DNA of 64,000 bases from Mesoflavibacter sp037029465 (GCF_037029465.1 NZ_JAYMEM010000029.1:62001-126000), one strand, 5' to 3'; positions 48,347-59,176 are shown, counted from the first letter of the stretch. Numbers and translations are program-made. The notes: generated by a model from the sequence alone, not told the origin.

Positions 48347-50647
48347 TTAAATTTTAAATTCTGATGATAATTTTGCTGAAGAATCTCCTCCAACAAATAC
48401 TTTGAAATCTCCTTTTTCAATAATAAATTCACCTAAATTATCATAGAACCCAAGTTCATTTTCTGTTAAAGTAAAAGTTACAGTTTTTGTTTGGTTTGGT
48501 TCTAATTCGATCATTTCAAAACCTTTCAATTCTCTTACAGGTCTTGTTACACTTGCAAATAAGTCTCTTATATACAATTGTGCAACTTCTTTTCCTTTAT
48601 AGTTACCAGTATTGCTAATTTCAACAGAAACTTTAACGGTTTTATTTTCAGCAAAAGTGTTTTCTACTTTTAAGTTGTCATATTTAAACGTCGTATAACT
48701 TAAACCATAGCCAAATGGATATAATGGTAAATTGGTTTGATCTGTGTAATGTGACCAAAACACTTCGTCTGGCGCTGGCATATTTGGTCTTCCTGTACTT
48801 TTATAATTGTAATAAATAGGTACTTGATTTACGTTTTTAGGAAACGTCATTGGTAATTTACCACTTGGGTTATAATCACCAAATAATACTTGCGCTATAG
48901 CATTACCGCTTTGGCTACCTAATTGCCACACTTCTAAAATTGAAGGAATATTTTGATCTGCCCAATCTATTGCCAATGGTCTACCGTTATGTAATACTAA
49001 AACTATGTTTTTATTTACTTTGTAAACCGCTTCTAAAAGTTGCTGTTGTACACCAGGTAAACCAAGGTTTGCTCTACTTCTACCTTCACCAGATTGCATA
49101 CCATGCTCTCCTAAAGCCATAATTACAACATCCGAAGATTTTGCTAAAGCTACAGCTTCTGCAAAACCAGAAGTATCATCTTCATTAATTTTTACTTCTT
49201 TTGCAAATGACGTGTTTTCTGTGATTACATCTGCGCCTTTAGCGTATGTAATTGTATTACCTGTATAGTTTTTTAAACCTTCTAAAAGTGAAACTGCTGT
49301 ACCTTCGTCTGCAGCTAATCTCCAGTTTCCTAATGGACTTGTTTTATCATCTGCTAAAGCACCAATAACTGCTATTTTTTGACCTTCTTTTTTTAAAGGC
49401 AATAACTGATTTTGATTTTTTAAAAGAACGATAGATTTTTTAGCCACATCTAAAACTGTGTTGTTGATTGCTTCACTACCAATAACTTCTTTTTCTCTTT
49501 CTGCGTTGCAATATTTGTAAGGATCATCAAATAAGCCTAATTCAAATTTTACTTTAAGAATACGTCTTACTGCATCGTCAATTAAGGCTTCATCTACCTC
49601 ACCTTCTTTAACTAAAGCAGCTAAATGTTCTACGTATAAATACGATTCCATGTCCATATCTGAGCCAGCGTTTGCAGCATATTTTGCAGCTTCTTTACCA
49701 TCTTTAGCGTAACCATGAACAATCATTTCTGCAATTGATCCCCAATCTGAAACTACAAACCCGTCAAAGTTCCATTTTTCTTTTAAAATGTCTCTTTGTA
49801 ACATCTTGTTACCGGTTGCAGGAATTCCGTTTAACTCATTAAAAGAATTCATAAATGTTCTTACACCTGCATCTGAAGCGGCTTTAAAAGGCGGTAAAAT
49901 AATATTATTTAGTGTTGAAGTACCAACATCTACAGTATTGTAATCTTTACCAGATTCTGCAAAACCATAACCCGCAAAATGTTTAGCACATGCTGCAATA
50001 GTTAATGGCGATGACAAATCTTCACCTTGAAAACCTTGTACTCTAGCTACACCAATTTTAGAACCTAAAAACGGATCTTCTCCTGCGCCTTCCATAACGC
50101 GTCCCCAACGTGCATCTCTTGAAATGTCAACCATTGGCGCAAACGTCCAGTTTATACCTGATGCTGCTGCCTCTTTAGCTGCAACTTCTGCAGAATTTTT
50201 AATAGCTTCTAAGTCCCAACTTGCTGCTTCTGCTAAAGGAATAGGACTTGTAGTTTTAAAACCATGAATAACATCGAAACCTATAATTAAAGGAATACCT
50301 AAACGAGTTTCTTCTACAGCTATTTTTTGAACAGCTCTAACATCTTTAACGCCTTTAACGTTAATCATTGAACCTACATAACCCTTACGAAGATGCTCAT
50401 ATTTTTTTTCGGCTTCTCCATCTGAAGGCGCTGGTCCAGTTACATCCCAAAACCCATTATACTGGTTCATTTGACCAATTTTTTCTTCTATGGTCATTTT
50501 AGAAAGTAACGCCTCAACCTTATCTTCAACAGAAAGTGTTTTAGATGTTTTTATATCGTCTATTGATTGGTTACTCTCGCTACTATTTTTGCAAGACGTA
50601 ACGAGAATAACACAAATCAATAATACATTTAAAATATTATATTTCAT
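48347..50647 (-). CDS. bglX: GH3 beta-glucosidase lipoprotein (BglX-like)
   Basis: 766 residues with lipobox 'VILVTSC' (Cys 19). The N-terminal (beta/alpha)8 domain has 'KHFAGYGFAESGKDYN' and the catalytic nucleophile D301 in 'GFVVSDWGS'. The C-terminal alpha/beta sandwich domain and a fibronectin-like domain (about 680-766) follow, as in E. coli BglX. It releases glucose from short beta-glucosides made by the GH16 enzymes. The lipobox indicates a membrane-anchored, probably periplasm-facing enzyme. It starts 1 bp downstream of the second GH16 gene. Confidence 0.95.
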   Translation of the reverse strand: MKYNILNVLLICVILVTSCKNSSESNQSIDDIKTSKTLSVEDKVEALLSKMTIEEKIGQMNQYNGFWDVTGPAPSDGEAEKKYEHLRKGYVGSMINVKGVKDVRAVQKIAVEETRLGIPLIIGFDVIHGFKTTSPIPLAEAASWDLEAIKNSAEVAAKEAAASGINWTFAPMVDISRDARWGRVMEGAGEDPFLGSKIGVARVQGFQGEDLSSPLTIAACAKHFAGYGFAESGKDYNTVDVGTSTLNNIILPPFKAASDAGVRTFMNSFNELNGIPATGNKMLQRDILKEKWNFDGFVVSDWGSIAEMIVHGYAKDGKEAAKYAANAGSDMDMESYLYVEHLAALVKEGEVDEALIDDAVRRILKVKFELGLFDDPYKYCNAEREKEVIGSEAINNTVLDVAKKSIVLLKNQNQLLPLKKEGQKIAVIGALADDKTSPLGNWRLAADEGTAVSLLEGLKNYTGNTITYAKGADVITENTSFAKEVKINEDDTSGFAEAVALAKSSDVVIMALGEHGMQSGEGRSRANLGLPGVQQQLLEAVYKVNKNIVLVLHNGRPLAIDWADQNIPSILEVWQLGSQSGNAIAQVLFGDYNPSGKLPMTFPKNVNQVPIYYNYKSTGRPNMPAPDEVFWSHYTDQTNLPLYPFGYGLSYTTFKYDNLKVENTFAENKTVKVSVEISNTGNYKGKEVAQLYIRDLFASVTRPVRELKGFEMIELEPNQTKTVTFTLTENELGFYDNLGEFIIEKGDFKVFVGGDSSAKLSSEFKI

Positions 50648-50648
50648 T

Positions 50649-52313
50649 TTATTGGTACACTCTTACGTAATCAATTTCCATTGAACTTTGAGTGAATGCA
50701 GGATCTATATCTCCTCCAAAAGTTCCACCCATTGCTACATTTAAAATCAAGAAGAAATCACTATTGAATGGCGATGAACCTGTGTTAGCATAGGTATGAA
50801 ACACCACATCATCTACAACAAACTTAATTGCTGTTGGAGACCATTCTACTGTGTAATTATGATATTCGGTACTTGCTGTTTCTACAGTAGTAGATCCACC
50901 ATCTGCGTTACCTGCAAACGCTTCTGGGTAATGTAAGGTACCATGAATGGTATTTTGATCATTTCCAACATGCTCCATAATATCAATCTCTCCGCAAGCT
51001 GGCCAAGCATTAGTATCATAATTAGCGCCAAGCATCCAAATTGCTGGCCAAGTTCCGCCACCAGTTGGTAATTTAGCTCTTACTTCTACTCTTCCGTAAG
51101 TGAATTCGTATAAGTTTTCTGACTTAATTCTTGCTGATGTATAACCACTACCCGTATTAATTGCAGTAATGATTAAGTTTCCGTTAGAAACTTCAACATT
51201 TTCGGTATTACTTGTATACGTTTGGGCTTCTTGATTTCCCCATCCATCTACACCAGTTCCTAAATCATAAGTCCATTTTGTTGGATCTGGAGCACCATCT
51301 ACATCAAATTCATCTTGCCAAGCAAGTGTATTATAATCTGAAGTAAAACCTTGCGTTGGTTCTTGAGTTGTAAAGGTATGGTACCATGCTAAATCTGGAT
51401 TTTGAGAATCTATACATCTTACTCTTAATAAAGACGATGTTAACTCGATAATCTCATAGCTAGAAGCTCCAACATAATATCCCATAAAGTTATTGTTAGA
51501 GAAATTCATTACTGTTCCTCTAGATGTAAAATCTGCATCTGGCACAGTACTCCAATCTATAGAAGTTGGCGCAAGAGACACTAAACTTGTTCCTGAAGTA
51601 TCAAAATCGTAACAAAAATCATATCCAGCGCTACCACCAACAACAGACTCATAAGCTCCGTTAAAGTAAGTTTGCCCGTTATTGTTAAGTTGATAAGTTA
51701 ATTGCTCGTTTGAATCTAAAGAGAAAACTAATTGATCTTCATAAATACAACTACTTTCAGCTGAACCTGCTTTTTCAAAAGGTTGAGCTGCGTACCATTG
51801 TGGATACCAATAGCCATCACCAACTGATCCATTAGCAGGTCCAACACCTAGGTGTGCAGATTCTGCAGCAGCCCAATACCAAGTTTTTGAGCTTCCTGGT
51901 CCACCTGATAATAATTCTTTAGCTTCAAAATCATCAAAAGAACTAAAAACTTCAATAGTTATACTTCCTGTAGTTGCATTACCACCTGTACCTACAGCAC
52001 TTACAACTACGTTATATGAATTTACACCAACTAGATTAAAACGATGGTTAACTTCTCCTGAAGGAACCATTTGATTTTGTCCATCACCAAACTCAAAATC
52101 ATAAGTAATAGCATTATCAGAAGTAGCAGTTAATATAACCATACCGCTTCCATCACCATAAGGATTATTTGCATCTACACCAATAATTTCTGCACTTATT
52201 TGCAAATTGGTTGGTGTTATAATTTCTCCAAATTCTGCATCGTCTTCTTGACAACTAAATGTCAAAAACGACATTGCAAGAATAAATAATAGATTTATTT
52301 TTAAATTTTTCAT
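50649..52313 (-). CDS. multidomain GH16 glucanase lipoprotein with PKD-like domain
   Basis: 554 residues. Lipobox 'FLTFSC' (Cys 21); PKD-like domain at about 30-122 ('YDFEFGDGQN'); an unassigned middle domain at about 125-315, aromatic-rich and containing three Cys; and a C-terminal GH16 domain (about 325-554) with catalytic E442, D444, E447 in 'GEIDIMEHVG'. The middle region probably binds glycan but no family is recognised. It is a paralogue of the shorter GH16 at 47585, likely the surface endo-glucanase of the locus. Confidence 0.92.
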   Translation of the reverse strand: MKNLKINLLFILAMSFLTFSCQEDDAEFGEIITPTNLQISAEIIGVDANNPYGDGSGMVILTATSDNAITYDFEFGDGQNQMVPSGEVNHRFNLVGVNSYNVVVSAVGTGGNATTGSITIEVFSSFDDFEAKELLSGGPGSSKTWYWAAAESAHLGVGPANGSVGDGYWYPQWYAAQPFEKAGSAESSCIYEDQLVFSLDSNEQLTYQLNNNGQTYFNGAYESVVGGSAGYDFCYDFDTSGTSLVSLAPTSIDWSTVPDADFTSRGTVMNFSNNNFMGYYVGASSYEIIELTSSLLRVRCIDSQNPDLAWYHTFTTQEPTQGFTSDYNTLAWQDEFDVDGAPDPTKWTYDLGTGVDGWGNQEAQTYTSNTENVEVSNGNLIITAINTGSGYTSARIKSENLYEFTYGRVEVRAKLPTGGGTWPAIWMLGANYDTNAWPACGEIDIMEHVGNDQNTIHGTLHYPEAFAGNADGGSTTVETASTEYHNYTVEWSPTAIKFVVDDVVFHTYANTGSSPFNSDFFLILNVAMGGTFGGDIDPAFTQSSMEIDYVRVYQ

Positions 52314-52350
52314 CTTTTTCTTTTTTTAATAATTACAATAACATCTATTA

Positions 52351-54277
52351 TTAGTTAACAAACAATGATACATTATCTATATTAACTTCTCCTACTTCTG
52401 CACCTAAATCGAATATTATTCTTGCATCTGTAGCACCAAAATCTGTAGCTGTTAATGTTAATGTATATGTTGAAACACTAGATGTTATGTTTACTGTTTC
52501 TGTATTATTATTCCATGGATCTGCACTTAATCCTATACCTGCTATGATAGATCTGTTTACATCTGACCAAGCATCAAAACTTAATGTATATGTGTTACCT
52601 TGAATTATTTCTAACTTTTGACTAACATTTACATCGTATGGGTTTCCTGCTGCTGTTACGTTTACAGAATAATATGTGTTACCCGAATTGGTTACTACTG
52701 GAGCAGAAGTACTATCATCTACTCCNNNNNNNNNNAACCAGATCTGGATTACCATTATTAACAACTAAAGAAACATTATCAATATTTACTTCCCCAACAT
52801 CTGCTCCTAAATCAAAAATTACCCTTGCATCTGTAGCACCAAAATCTGTAGCTGTTAATGTTAATGTATATGTTGAAACACTAGATGTTATGTTTACTGT
52901 TTCTGTATTATTATTCCATGGATCTGCACTTAATCCTATACCTGCTATGATAGATCTGTTTACATCTGACCAAGCATCAAAAGTTAATGTATATGTGTTA
53001 CCTTGAATTATTTCTAACTTTTGACTAACATTTACATCGTATGGATTTCCTGCTGTTGTTACGTTTACAGAATAATATGTGTTACCCGAATTGGTTACTA
53101 CTGGAGCAGAAGTACTATCATCTACTCCTATAATCCATGGTGAACTTCCGTTTTCAAAATCTCCATTAACTATTAAGTTTGGACCTGTTGGACCTGATGC
53201 CTGTCTGTAATAGTATATATTATCAATAAATACTGTACCTGACCCTACGAATTTGAATTGGTGAATATCGTCCATTGACAATCCTTGTGAAGTGAAATCT
53301 GAAAGAGGAATATTAAAACTATTCCATTGATCTGCAACTAAATCTAAAGTTACTTGTTGCTCTCCTGTAGCTATACTAATTGGGAAAACTTGAATATTTG
53401 GCGCATCTGCAGTCCACACATCAATATGTAAATATTCCATTGTAGAAGCATCTATAGTTTCACCGTACTCTATACCTTGATAATTTAAATTACTATATTG
53501 AATCGTTGCATCACCATTAATGTCTAACTCTGTATAAGTTGTTGTTTGCCCCCAATTTGGGTAATAATTTGTGCCTGCAATATTATCATAGTAACCTGAG
53601 TAAATTGATATCACATCTGCATCTGCTCTAGCTGGTTGTGTTGGAGCAGCATTAACAGGTTGAAGTATTGCTGTAACTTCAAAATCTTCTGTATAAATTG
53701 TAGTTTCGATAGCTGCACTAAACGCTGTTACTGTAATAGTATATATACCAGCATCTGCATATTGATAACTAACTGGAGATTCAAAATTTGTCATTATTGG
53801 ATCACTACCGTCTCCAAAATCAACTTCATAAGACAATGCAAAATCTGCATCTGCATCAATGTTCACTTGTTTAGAGATTGTTGTGTCATTTTCTATAGTA
53901 ACCACTAAATTTTGAGGTGCTTGGAAAGAGACAACTACTTCTTGTGTGACAGATGTTGTTTTTCCATTTAATCCTGTTGCCACGATAATGGCGTTATAAA
54001 CACCTTCTTCATATGTGTGTTGTGTACTTTGACCTGGATTTAAATCTTCTGACAACTCAGAGTCATCACCATAATTTACTTTGTAACTAACAGCTCCTTC
54101 ACCTAATGGTGTAATTGTTACTAAACCTGTATTGTCTTGTGTTACGGTTATTAATGCCGAAACGTTTTTTGGTGCTTCAATTTGATTTACAAAATCTGTA
54201 TCATCATCTTCATTTGCACATGTAAACACTAATAAAACTGCCAAAAAGGAAGTAAGGATGTACTTGAAATTTTTCAT
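52351..54277 (-). CDS. surface glycan-binding lipoprotein (SGBP), split by assembly gap
   Basis: The product starts at 54277 with lipobox 'LLVFTC', followed by two PKD-like domains (about 35-115, 'VNYGDDSELS', and 118-195, 'VDFGDGSDP'), a carbohydrate-binding domain (about 215-375, 'YLHIDVWTADAPN') and CBM4/9-like modules starting 'NLIVNGDFENGSSPWIIG'. At 52726-52735 the assembly has 10 N. Beyond it a second nearly identical CBM copy continues to the stop at 52351. The two parts are out of frame across the N run, so the true gap is a different length. I read one continuous protein of more than 640 residues; the two parts could in principle be separate. Confidence 0.8.
52421..52725 (-). repeat. 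CBM repeat, copy A
   Basis: 305 bp that match 52824-53128 with only three base differences and no indels. It encodes most of a CBM4/9-like module. It ends at the N gap. Confidence 0.9.
52726..52735. other. assembly gap (10 N)
   Basis: Ten undetermined bases between two near-identical repeat copies; the round number suggests a placeholder, not a measured gap. Confidence 0.98.
52824..53128 (-). repeat. CBM repeat, copy B
   Basis: Offset from copy A by 403 bp. The sequence beyond 53128 encodes the module start ('NLIVNGDFENGSSPWII') that copy A lacks because of the gap. Confidence 0.9.
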
Positions 54278-54293
54278 TTTTCTAATTTTTTAA

Positions 54294-55781
54294 TTAATAA
54301 CCTGGATTTTGTTGCCAGCGATTACCAGCTAATTCTATTTCGATACGAGGAATAGGGAATAAAACATTAACGTCTGGACTAAATCCTTCAATTGTATTTG
54401 TTTGATTAGTTCTAACTTGATCAAAAAATCTATGTCCTTCTCCTGCTAACTCTAATCTTCTTTCATTCCATATTGCATCTGTAAGTGCTGTACCAGAAAG
54501 ATTAATATCGTGCGCACCACTTCCCATATCGTTAAACGCTCTATCTCTAACTTGATTTAAATAAATTCTAGCTTGAGAATCACTTATATCACCTCTATTA
54601 TATGCCTCTGCTGCCATTAACATTACATCTGATAATCTAATTGCTCTGTAGTTATTGCTGTGAGTTAAGTTAACATCTCCTGCGTTAGACTCTGCATATG
54701 GAATATATTTTTTATTGTAGTACCCTGTATAATCCAAAGGGTTACCTATATCAAATGTTACATCTGGATTTGCAGCTATAAACTGATCCATATTTAAAAT
54801 ACTAGCATCTCTTCTTAAATCGTCAGTTTCAAAAGAATTGTATAATTCTTCTGTTGGTGGATTAAAACTAAAACCAGATGTATATGGAGAATAGTCACCT
54901 CCGTTAAACCTTGGTCCCATAAATCCTACAGCAATATTACCTTCTACACATTGAAAGCAATCAAATCCACCACCTTCTCCTCCAAAGTATTGAACTTCAA
55001 ATATAGATTCTTCATTGTTTTCATTTGAATTTAAAAATATCTGATCAAAATCATCAACTAAATCATACTGTCCTGAATTGATAACTTGATCTAAAACAAC
55101 TACAGCTTCTGAAAATTTTTCTTGGTATAAATATATTTTTCCTAATAAAGCTAATGCTGCTCCTTTAGTTACTCTACCTTCTTGACCTTGCACCCAAGGT
55201 AAATCTTGTATTGCTGTATTTAAATCTGCTTCTAGTTGAGCATAAACTTGTGCTTTAGGTGTTCTGTCTATTGATTGTGTTTCTTCAATTGTAATTCTTC
55301 CATTTGTATATAGCGGAACATCTCCAAAGAATTTTACTAACTCAAAATAATAGTATGATCTAAGAAATAAGTTTTCTGCTAATAGCTGATTTTTACCCGC
55401 AAAATTTGTTTTATCTTTAAATTCTACTATATAATTTGCTCTACTAATTCCAGCATACATCCATTGCCAGATGTTTCTTAAAGCTGGATTATCTGCAGTG
55501 TGAATCATATCATCTATCTGTTGCCACTCTAATACATCTGTTGGATTTTCTCCGCCACACAGACTATTGTCTGAGGCTATTTCTCCTAAAATATTATTTA
55601 AATACGTTGTTGATAATAAATCGTAGACACCTATTAAAGCATCTTCATAGTCTGATTGAGAATTAAAATAATTTTCTGTATTCTCTTGACCTTCTGGTAA
55701 TATCTCTAAATAATCATCACATGAATAGAATGAAAAAATTAGACCTATTACTAAACTTAATATTTTTACTTTTTTGTTCAT
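54294..55781 (-). CDS. SusD/RagB family glycan-binding lipoprotein
   Basis: 495 residues. Signal with lipobox 'FSFYSC' (Cys 21), then the SusD fold: N-terminal TPR-like helices ('FLRSYYYFELVKFFGDVPL', about 130-148, is a hallmark) and a C-terminal domain with 'WNERRLELAGEGHRFFDQVR' and the terminal 'RWQQNPGY'. It forms the lid of the SusC channel and captures oligosaccharide at the surface. It is 12 bp downstream of susC, the invariant pairing. Cognate glycan inferred as laminarin/beta-glucan from the neighbouring enzymes. Confidence 0.97.
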   Translation of the reverse strand: MNKKVKILSLVIGLIFSFYSCDDYLEILPEGQENTENYFNSQSDYEDALIGVYDLLSTTYLNNILGEIASDNSLCGGENPTDVLEWQQIDDMIHTADNPALRNIWQWMYAGISRANYIVEFKDKTNFAGKNQLLAENLFLRSYYYFELVKFFGDVPLYTNGRITIEETQSIDRTPKAQVYAQLEADLNTAIQDLPWVQGQEGRVTKGAALALLGKIYLYQEKFSEAVVVLDQVINSGQYDLVDDFDQIFLNSNENNEESIFEVQYFGGEGGGFDCFQCVEGNIAVGFMGPRFNGGDYSPYTSGFSFNPPTEELYNSFETDDLRRDASILNMDQFIAANPDVTFDIGNPLDYTGYYNKKYIPYAESNAGDVNLTHSNNYRAIRLSDVMLMAAEAYNRGDISDSQARIYLNQVRDRAFNDMGSGAHDINLSGTALTDAIWNERRLELAGEGHRFFDQVRTNQTNTIEGFSPDVNVLFPIPRIEIELAGNRWQQNPGY

Positions 55782-55793
55782 AATCTTTGATTA

Positions 55794-58700
55794 TTAAAAT
55801 GAAACATTAATACCTGTTGTAAAGGTTCTTGTTTGTGGATATTGACCTAAATCTACACCTGCACTATTAGGATCACCATTTGAAATATCTGGATTATACC
55901 CACTGTAGTCTGTGAAAGTGTATAAATTATTAACAGCTACATATAGTCTTAACTTAGTTAAATTTATTTTTTCTAAAACTGACTTTGGTAAAGAATAACC
56001 TAACTGTACATTTTGTATTCTTAAATAAGAACCATCTTCTACATAAAAAGAAGAAAACAACCTATTATTTGCTGCATTAGTAGATGCTCTTGGAACAGTA
56101 TTAGAAGTTCCTTCTCCTGTCCATCTGTCTAAATAAAAGTCTGGCTTATTACTATAAGTTAAAAAGCGCTCATAACTTCTAACAATATCATTTCCTATTG
56201 AAGCATATAAAGTTGTACCAAAATCAAAACCTTTATAATCTAAGTTTAAATTTAATCCCATAGTTACATCAGGTATTGGATTACCAATCATTGTAAGGTC
56301 ATCTTCACTACCAAATTCTATTACACCATCACCATCTACATCTACATAACGTAAATCTCCTGGTTGTGCTCCTGGCTGTACTGCATGCGCATCAATTTCT
56401 GCTTGATTTTGAAAAACACCATCTGTTTGTAGTCCATAAAAAGCACCTATTGGTAAACCTTCTTGAAATCTTGATGTGTTTTGATTTAACCCAAATAATC
56501 CTCCTGGTATAAAACCTGCTGCATTATTAACCTCTAAAGCTTTATTTTTAACACTAGTTAGATTATAACTAACACCAAATCTTAAATCTTCAGAAAAATC
56601 ATGATTAAAGCTTATACTTAAGTCTATACCTTTATTTTCTATTGTCCCTGCATTTACAACTGGTGGAGAACTACCACCTGCACTTGCACCTAAAAGACCT
56701 GAAACTTCTGGTATTAGTAATAAATCTTCTGTACGTTTTACATAGTAATCTGCAGTTACATTTAATTTACTATTAAACATCGAAAAATCTATACCTATAT
56801 TAGTTTGGTAGTTAGTTTCCCATTGTAAATCAGGATTAGATAATGCACCTGTTGCATTACCAAAGGATAACAGATCATTAAATGGATAACTAGCTTCTCC
56901 TGTTGTACCTTGTAAAAAACCAATCCATCTATAATCACCTATTTTGTCGTTACCTGTAATACCCCAACTTCCTCTAAGTTTTAGTTTATTAAATAAGCTT
57001 GATTTAAAAAAGTCTTCGTTTGAAACTAACCAACCTGCAGATAATGAAGGAAAATACCCTACTCTATTATTTGGTCCAAATCTAGTAGAGGCATCTCTTC
57101 TAAGGATTCCTGAGAACATATATTTACCTAAATAATCATACTGAAGTCTTCCAAATAAAGAGTACCATCGAGATTCACTTCTTCCATCTGCACTAGTAAC
57201 TAAACTTTGAGTGATTACATCATCTTTTAATTGGATTATTGATTGTGTATTTTGTAAATATGCATTATCCCAAGTATCTGGACCACTAACTAAAGGACCA
57301 GAGCCAAAAAAACCTTTATATTTTACACTTCTGATTGAGGTACCTAATAACCCTGTAAAATTATGATTACCAAACGATTTATTATAGGTTAAAAAGTTTT
57401 CCCAAGTATAGTCAAAGCTATGTTGTGAGTTTTCTGCAACAGTACTATAAACATCTCTTAGTCCATCATTATTTCTATCTAAATCAAATTGATTTGGATT
57501 ATTTGGATCTAGAAGTACATTATTAACTACTTTATTTGGTCCATAATATTGCAATGGATAATATTCTCTTCCTCCAAAATCAGAGTAATTAAAGTTTAAT
57601 CTAGAATTAATTTTTAAATCTTTAATGATATCATAAGATAGCTCAATTTTACCAGTAAATCTATCTGCTCTTCCTTCGTTAAAAGTATTATTAATTAAAG
57701 CTAGAGGATTAATAATTTCATTACCTTGTTCTGTACCAATATATTGATACCCATTTGAAATACCCGAACCATCTGTACCATCAAAAACTGGTGTTAATGG
57801 AGAAGCGTTTAAAGCATAATACAATGCAGATCCTCTTCCTCCTTCAGGAATACCCTTACTTCTTATATTAGTATAAAGTAACAGAGTGCTAACATTAAGC
57901 TTATCTGTTAAATCTACACTTAAATTATTCTTTAGTGTCCATCTTTTATAATTTGATTTATCTGGTGCTATAATACCATCTTGTGTAAAATGTGTTGCAC
58001 TAAAACCATATTTAACTTTTTCTGATCCTCCTGTTGCACTTAAACTATGACTTATTATTGGAGCTGTGGTAAATAATTCGTCTTGCCAATCTGTATCATT
58101 ATTTAAAGCACTTAAATTAGGGTACGGTATAGAATTGCCATCAATCGCTTCATTTTCATTTACATAGGCTGCATATTCATTTGCATTCATTAATTCTATT
58201 CGGTTTTCTGCTTCTTGAATAGACACAAATGAATTATAAGAAAACTGTGTTTTTTGATTTGCTTTACCTGTTTTTGTTGTTATTAATATTACACCATTTG
58301 CACCTTGTACACCATATATAGCTGTACTAGCATCTTTAATAACATCTATTTTTGCTATATCATTTGGATCAATAATACTTAAATCGTTACCAATGTTTAC
58401 ACCATCAACAATAACTAACGGACTATTATCTCCGTTAGTAGTAATACCTCTTACTCTTATGTTTAATGCTGCACCTGGTGAACCTGAAGAAGAATTTACT
58501 TGTACACCTGCTGCACTACCTTTTAAAGCTTCTTCTATTCTTGTTGGGTTATTTTCAACAATTTTATCAGAATCTAAACTAGTATAAGCACCAGAAACAA
58601 GTTCTTTTCTTTGTGATCCATAACCAATCACTACGACTTCTGATAATGACTCTACATTTTCTGTAAGAGCTACATCAATGTTGTTACCATTATTAACAAC

Positions 58701-58946
58701 TATTTCTTTGGTTTCAAATCCTAAATAAGAAAACACTAGTGTTTCTCCTTTTTGGACATTGTTAATTGTATAGTTACCGTCAAAATCTGTAACTGTACCT
58801 TTTGTTGTATTCTTTATTACAACACTAACTGTGGGAAGCGGTAATCCATCTTGTTGACTGGTTACAACTCCTGAAATGGTATACTCTTGCGCATATGCAC
58901 TAATAGCAAAAATGGAGAGTAAAACCGAAAAAAATATTTTTTTCAT
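55794..58946 (-). CDS. SusC/RagA family TonB-dependent oligosaccharide transporter
   Basis: 1050 residues. Signal peptide (about 1-19, 'FAISAYAQ'), a CarboxypepD-like/DUF4480 N-terminal domain (about 22-98), TonB-box-proximal segment 'LSEVVVIGYG', plug domain ('PLVIVDGVNIGNDLSIIDPN', 'ASTAIYGVQGANGVILITTK') and a barrel ending 'TFTTGINVSF'. Imports oligosaccharides with SusD. It is the first gene of the polysaccharide locus (SusC, SusD, SGBP, GH16, GH3, GH16). Confidence 0.97.
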   Translation of the reverse strand: MKKIFFSVLLSIFAISAYAQEYTISGVVTSQQDGLPLPTVSVVIKNTTKGTVTDFDGNYTINNVQKGETLVFSYLGFETKEIVVNNGNNIDVALTENVESLSEVVVIGYGSQRKELVSGAYTSLDSDKIVENNPTRIEEALKGSAAGVQVNSSSGSPGAALNIRVRGITTNGDNSPLVIVDGVNIGNDLSIIDPNDIAKIDVIKDASTAIYGVQGANGVILITTKTGKANQKTQFSYNSFVSIQEAENRIELMNANEYAAYVNENEAIDGNSIPYPNLSALNNDTDWQDELFTTAPIISHSLSATGGSEKVKYGFSATHFTQDGIIAPDKSNYKRWTLKNNLSVDLTDKLNVSTLLLYTNIRSKGIPEGGRGSALYYALNASPLTPVFDGTDGSGISNGYQYIGTEQGNEIINPLALINNTFNEGRADRFTGKIELSYDIIKDLKINSRLNFNYSDFGGREYYPLQYYGPNKVVNNVLLDPNNPNQFDLDRNNDGLRDVYSTVAENSQHSFDYTWENFLTYNKSFGNHNFTGLLGTSIRSVKYKGFFGSGPLVSGPDTWDNAYLQNTQSIIQLKDDVITQSLVTSADGRSESRWYSLFGRLQYDYLGKYMFSGILRRDASTRFGPNNRVGYFPSLSAGWLVSNEDFFKSSLFNKLKLRGSWGITGNDKIGDYRWIGFLQGTTGEASYPFNDLLSFGNATGALSNPDLQWETNYQTNIGIDFSMFNSKLNVTADYYVKRTEDLLLIPEVSGLLGASAGGSSPPVVNAGTIENKGIDLSISFNHDFSEDLRFGVSYNLTSVKNKALEVNNAAGFIPGGLFGLNQNTSRFQEGLPIGAFYGLQTDGVFQNQAEIDAHAVQPGAQPGDLRYVDVDGDGVIEFGSEDDLTMIGNPIPDVTMGLNLNLDYKGFDFGTTLYASIGNDIVRSYERFLTYSNKPDFYLDRWTGEGTSNTVPRASTNAANNRLFSSFYVEDGSYLRIQNVQLGYSLPKSVLEKINLTKLRLYVAVNNLYTFTDYSGYNPDISNGDPNSAGVDLGQYPQTRTFTTGINVSF

Positions 58947-58956
58947 TTTTTATATA

Positions 58957-58979
58957 TTTTGAGCTTTTCTCAAAATTAA
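58957..58979 (-). promoter_or_regulatory. candidate -7 box and inverted repeat before susC
   Basis: On the minus strand TAATTTTG (58972-58979) matches the -7 consensus 26 bp upstream of the ATG. It overlaps an 8-bp inverted repeat ATTTTGAG-CTTTT-CTCAAAAT (58957-58977). No well-spaced -33 TTG was found, so the promoter may depend on an activator. The rest of the 230-bp spacer to the regulator gene is AT-rich with nothing else recognisable. Confidence 0.4.
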
Positions 58980-59176
58980 CCTCTTTCATTAACAAATTCT
59001 TAATATTTAGCGCTACAAAAAACATACATGACAAAAAAAAGTTTAAAAAATGTTAAAAAACATAGTGATAATTTAACATTTGAACGATTTCGCCTTTTAA
59101 AAGTTTATTTTTTACAATTATAATTTTAAAGTAGATGTTGTGGTATTGTATAGTTATTTTTAACAGTTGTAGTGTT

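Noticed and set aside
52715..52764. A separate short gene starting inside the N gap
   Set aside because: The apparent Met start upstream of the gap arises from the frame shift caused by the placeholder N run; the sequence continues the glycan-binding protein.
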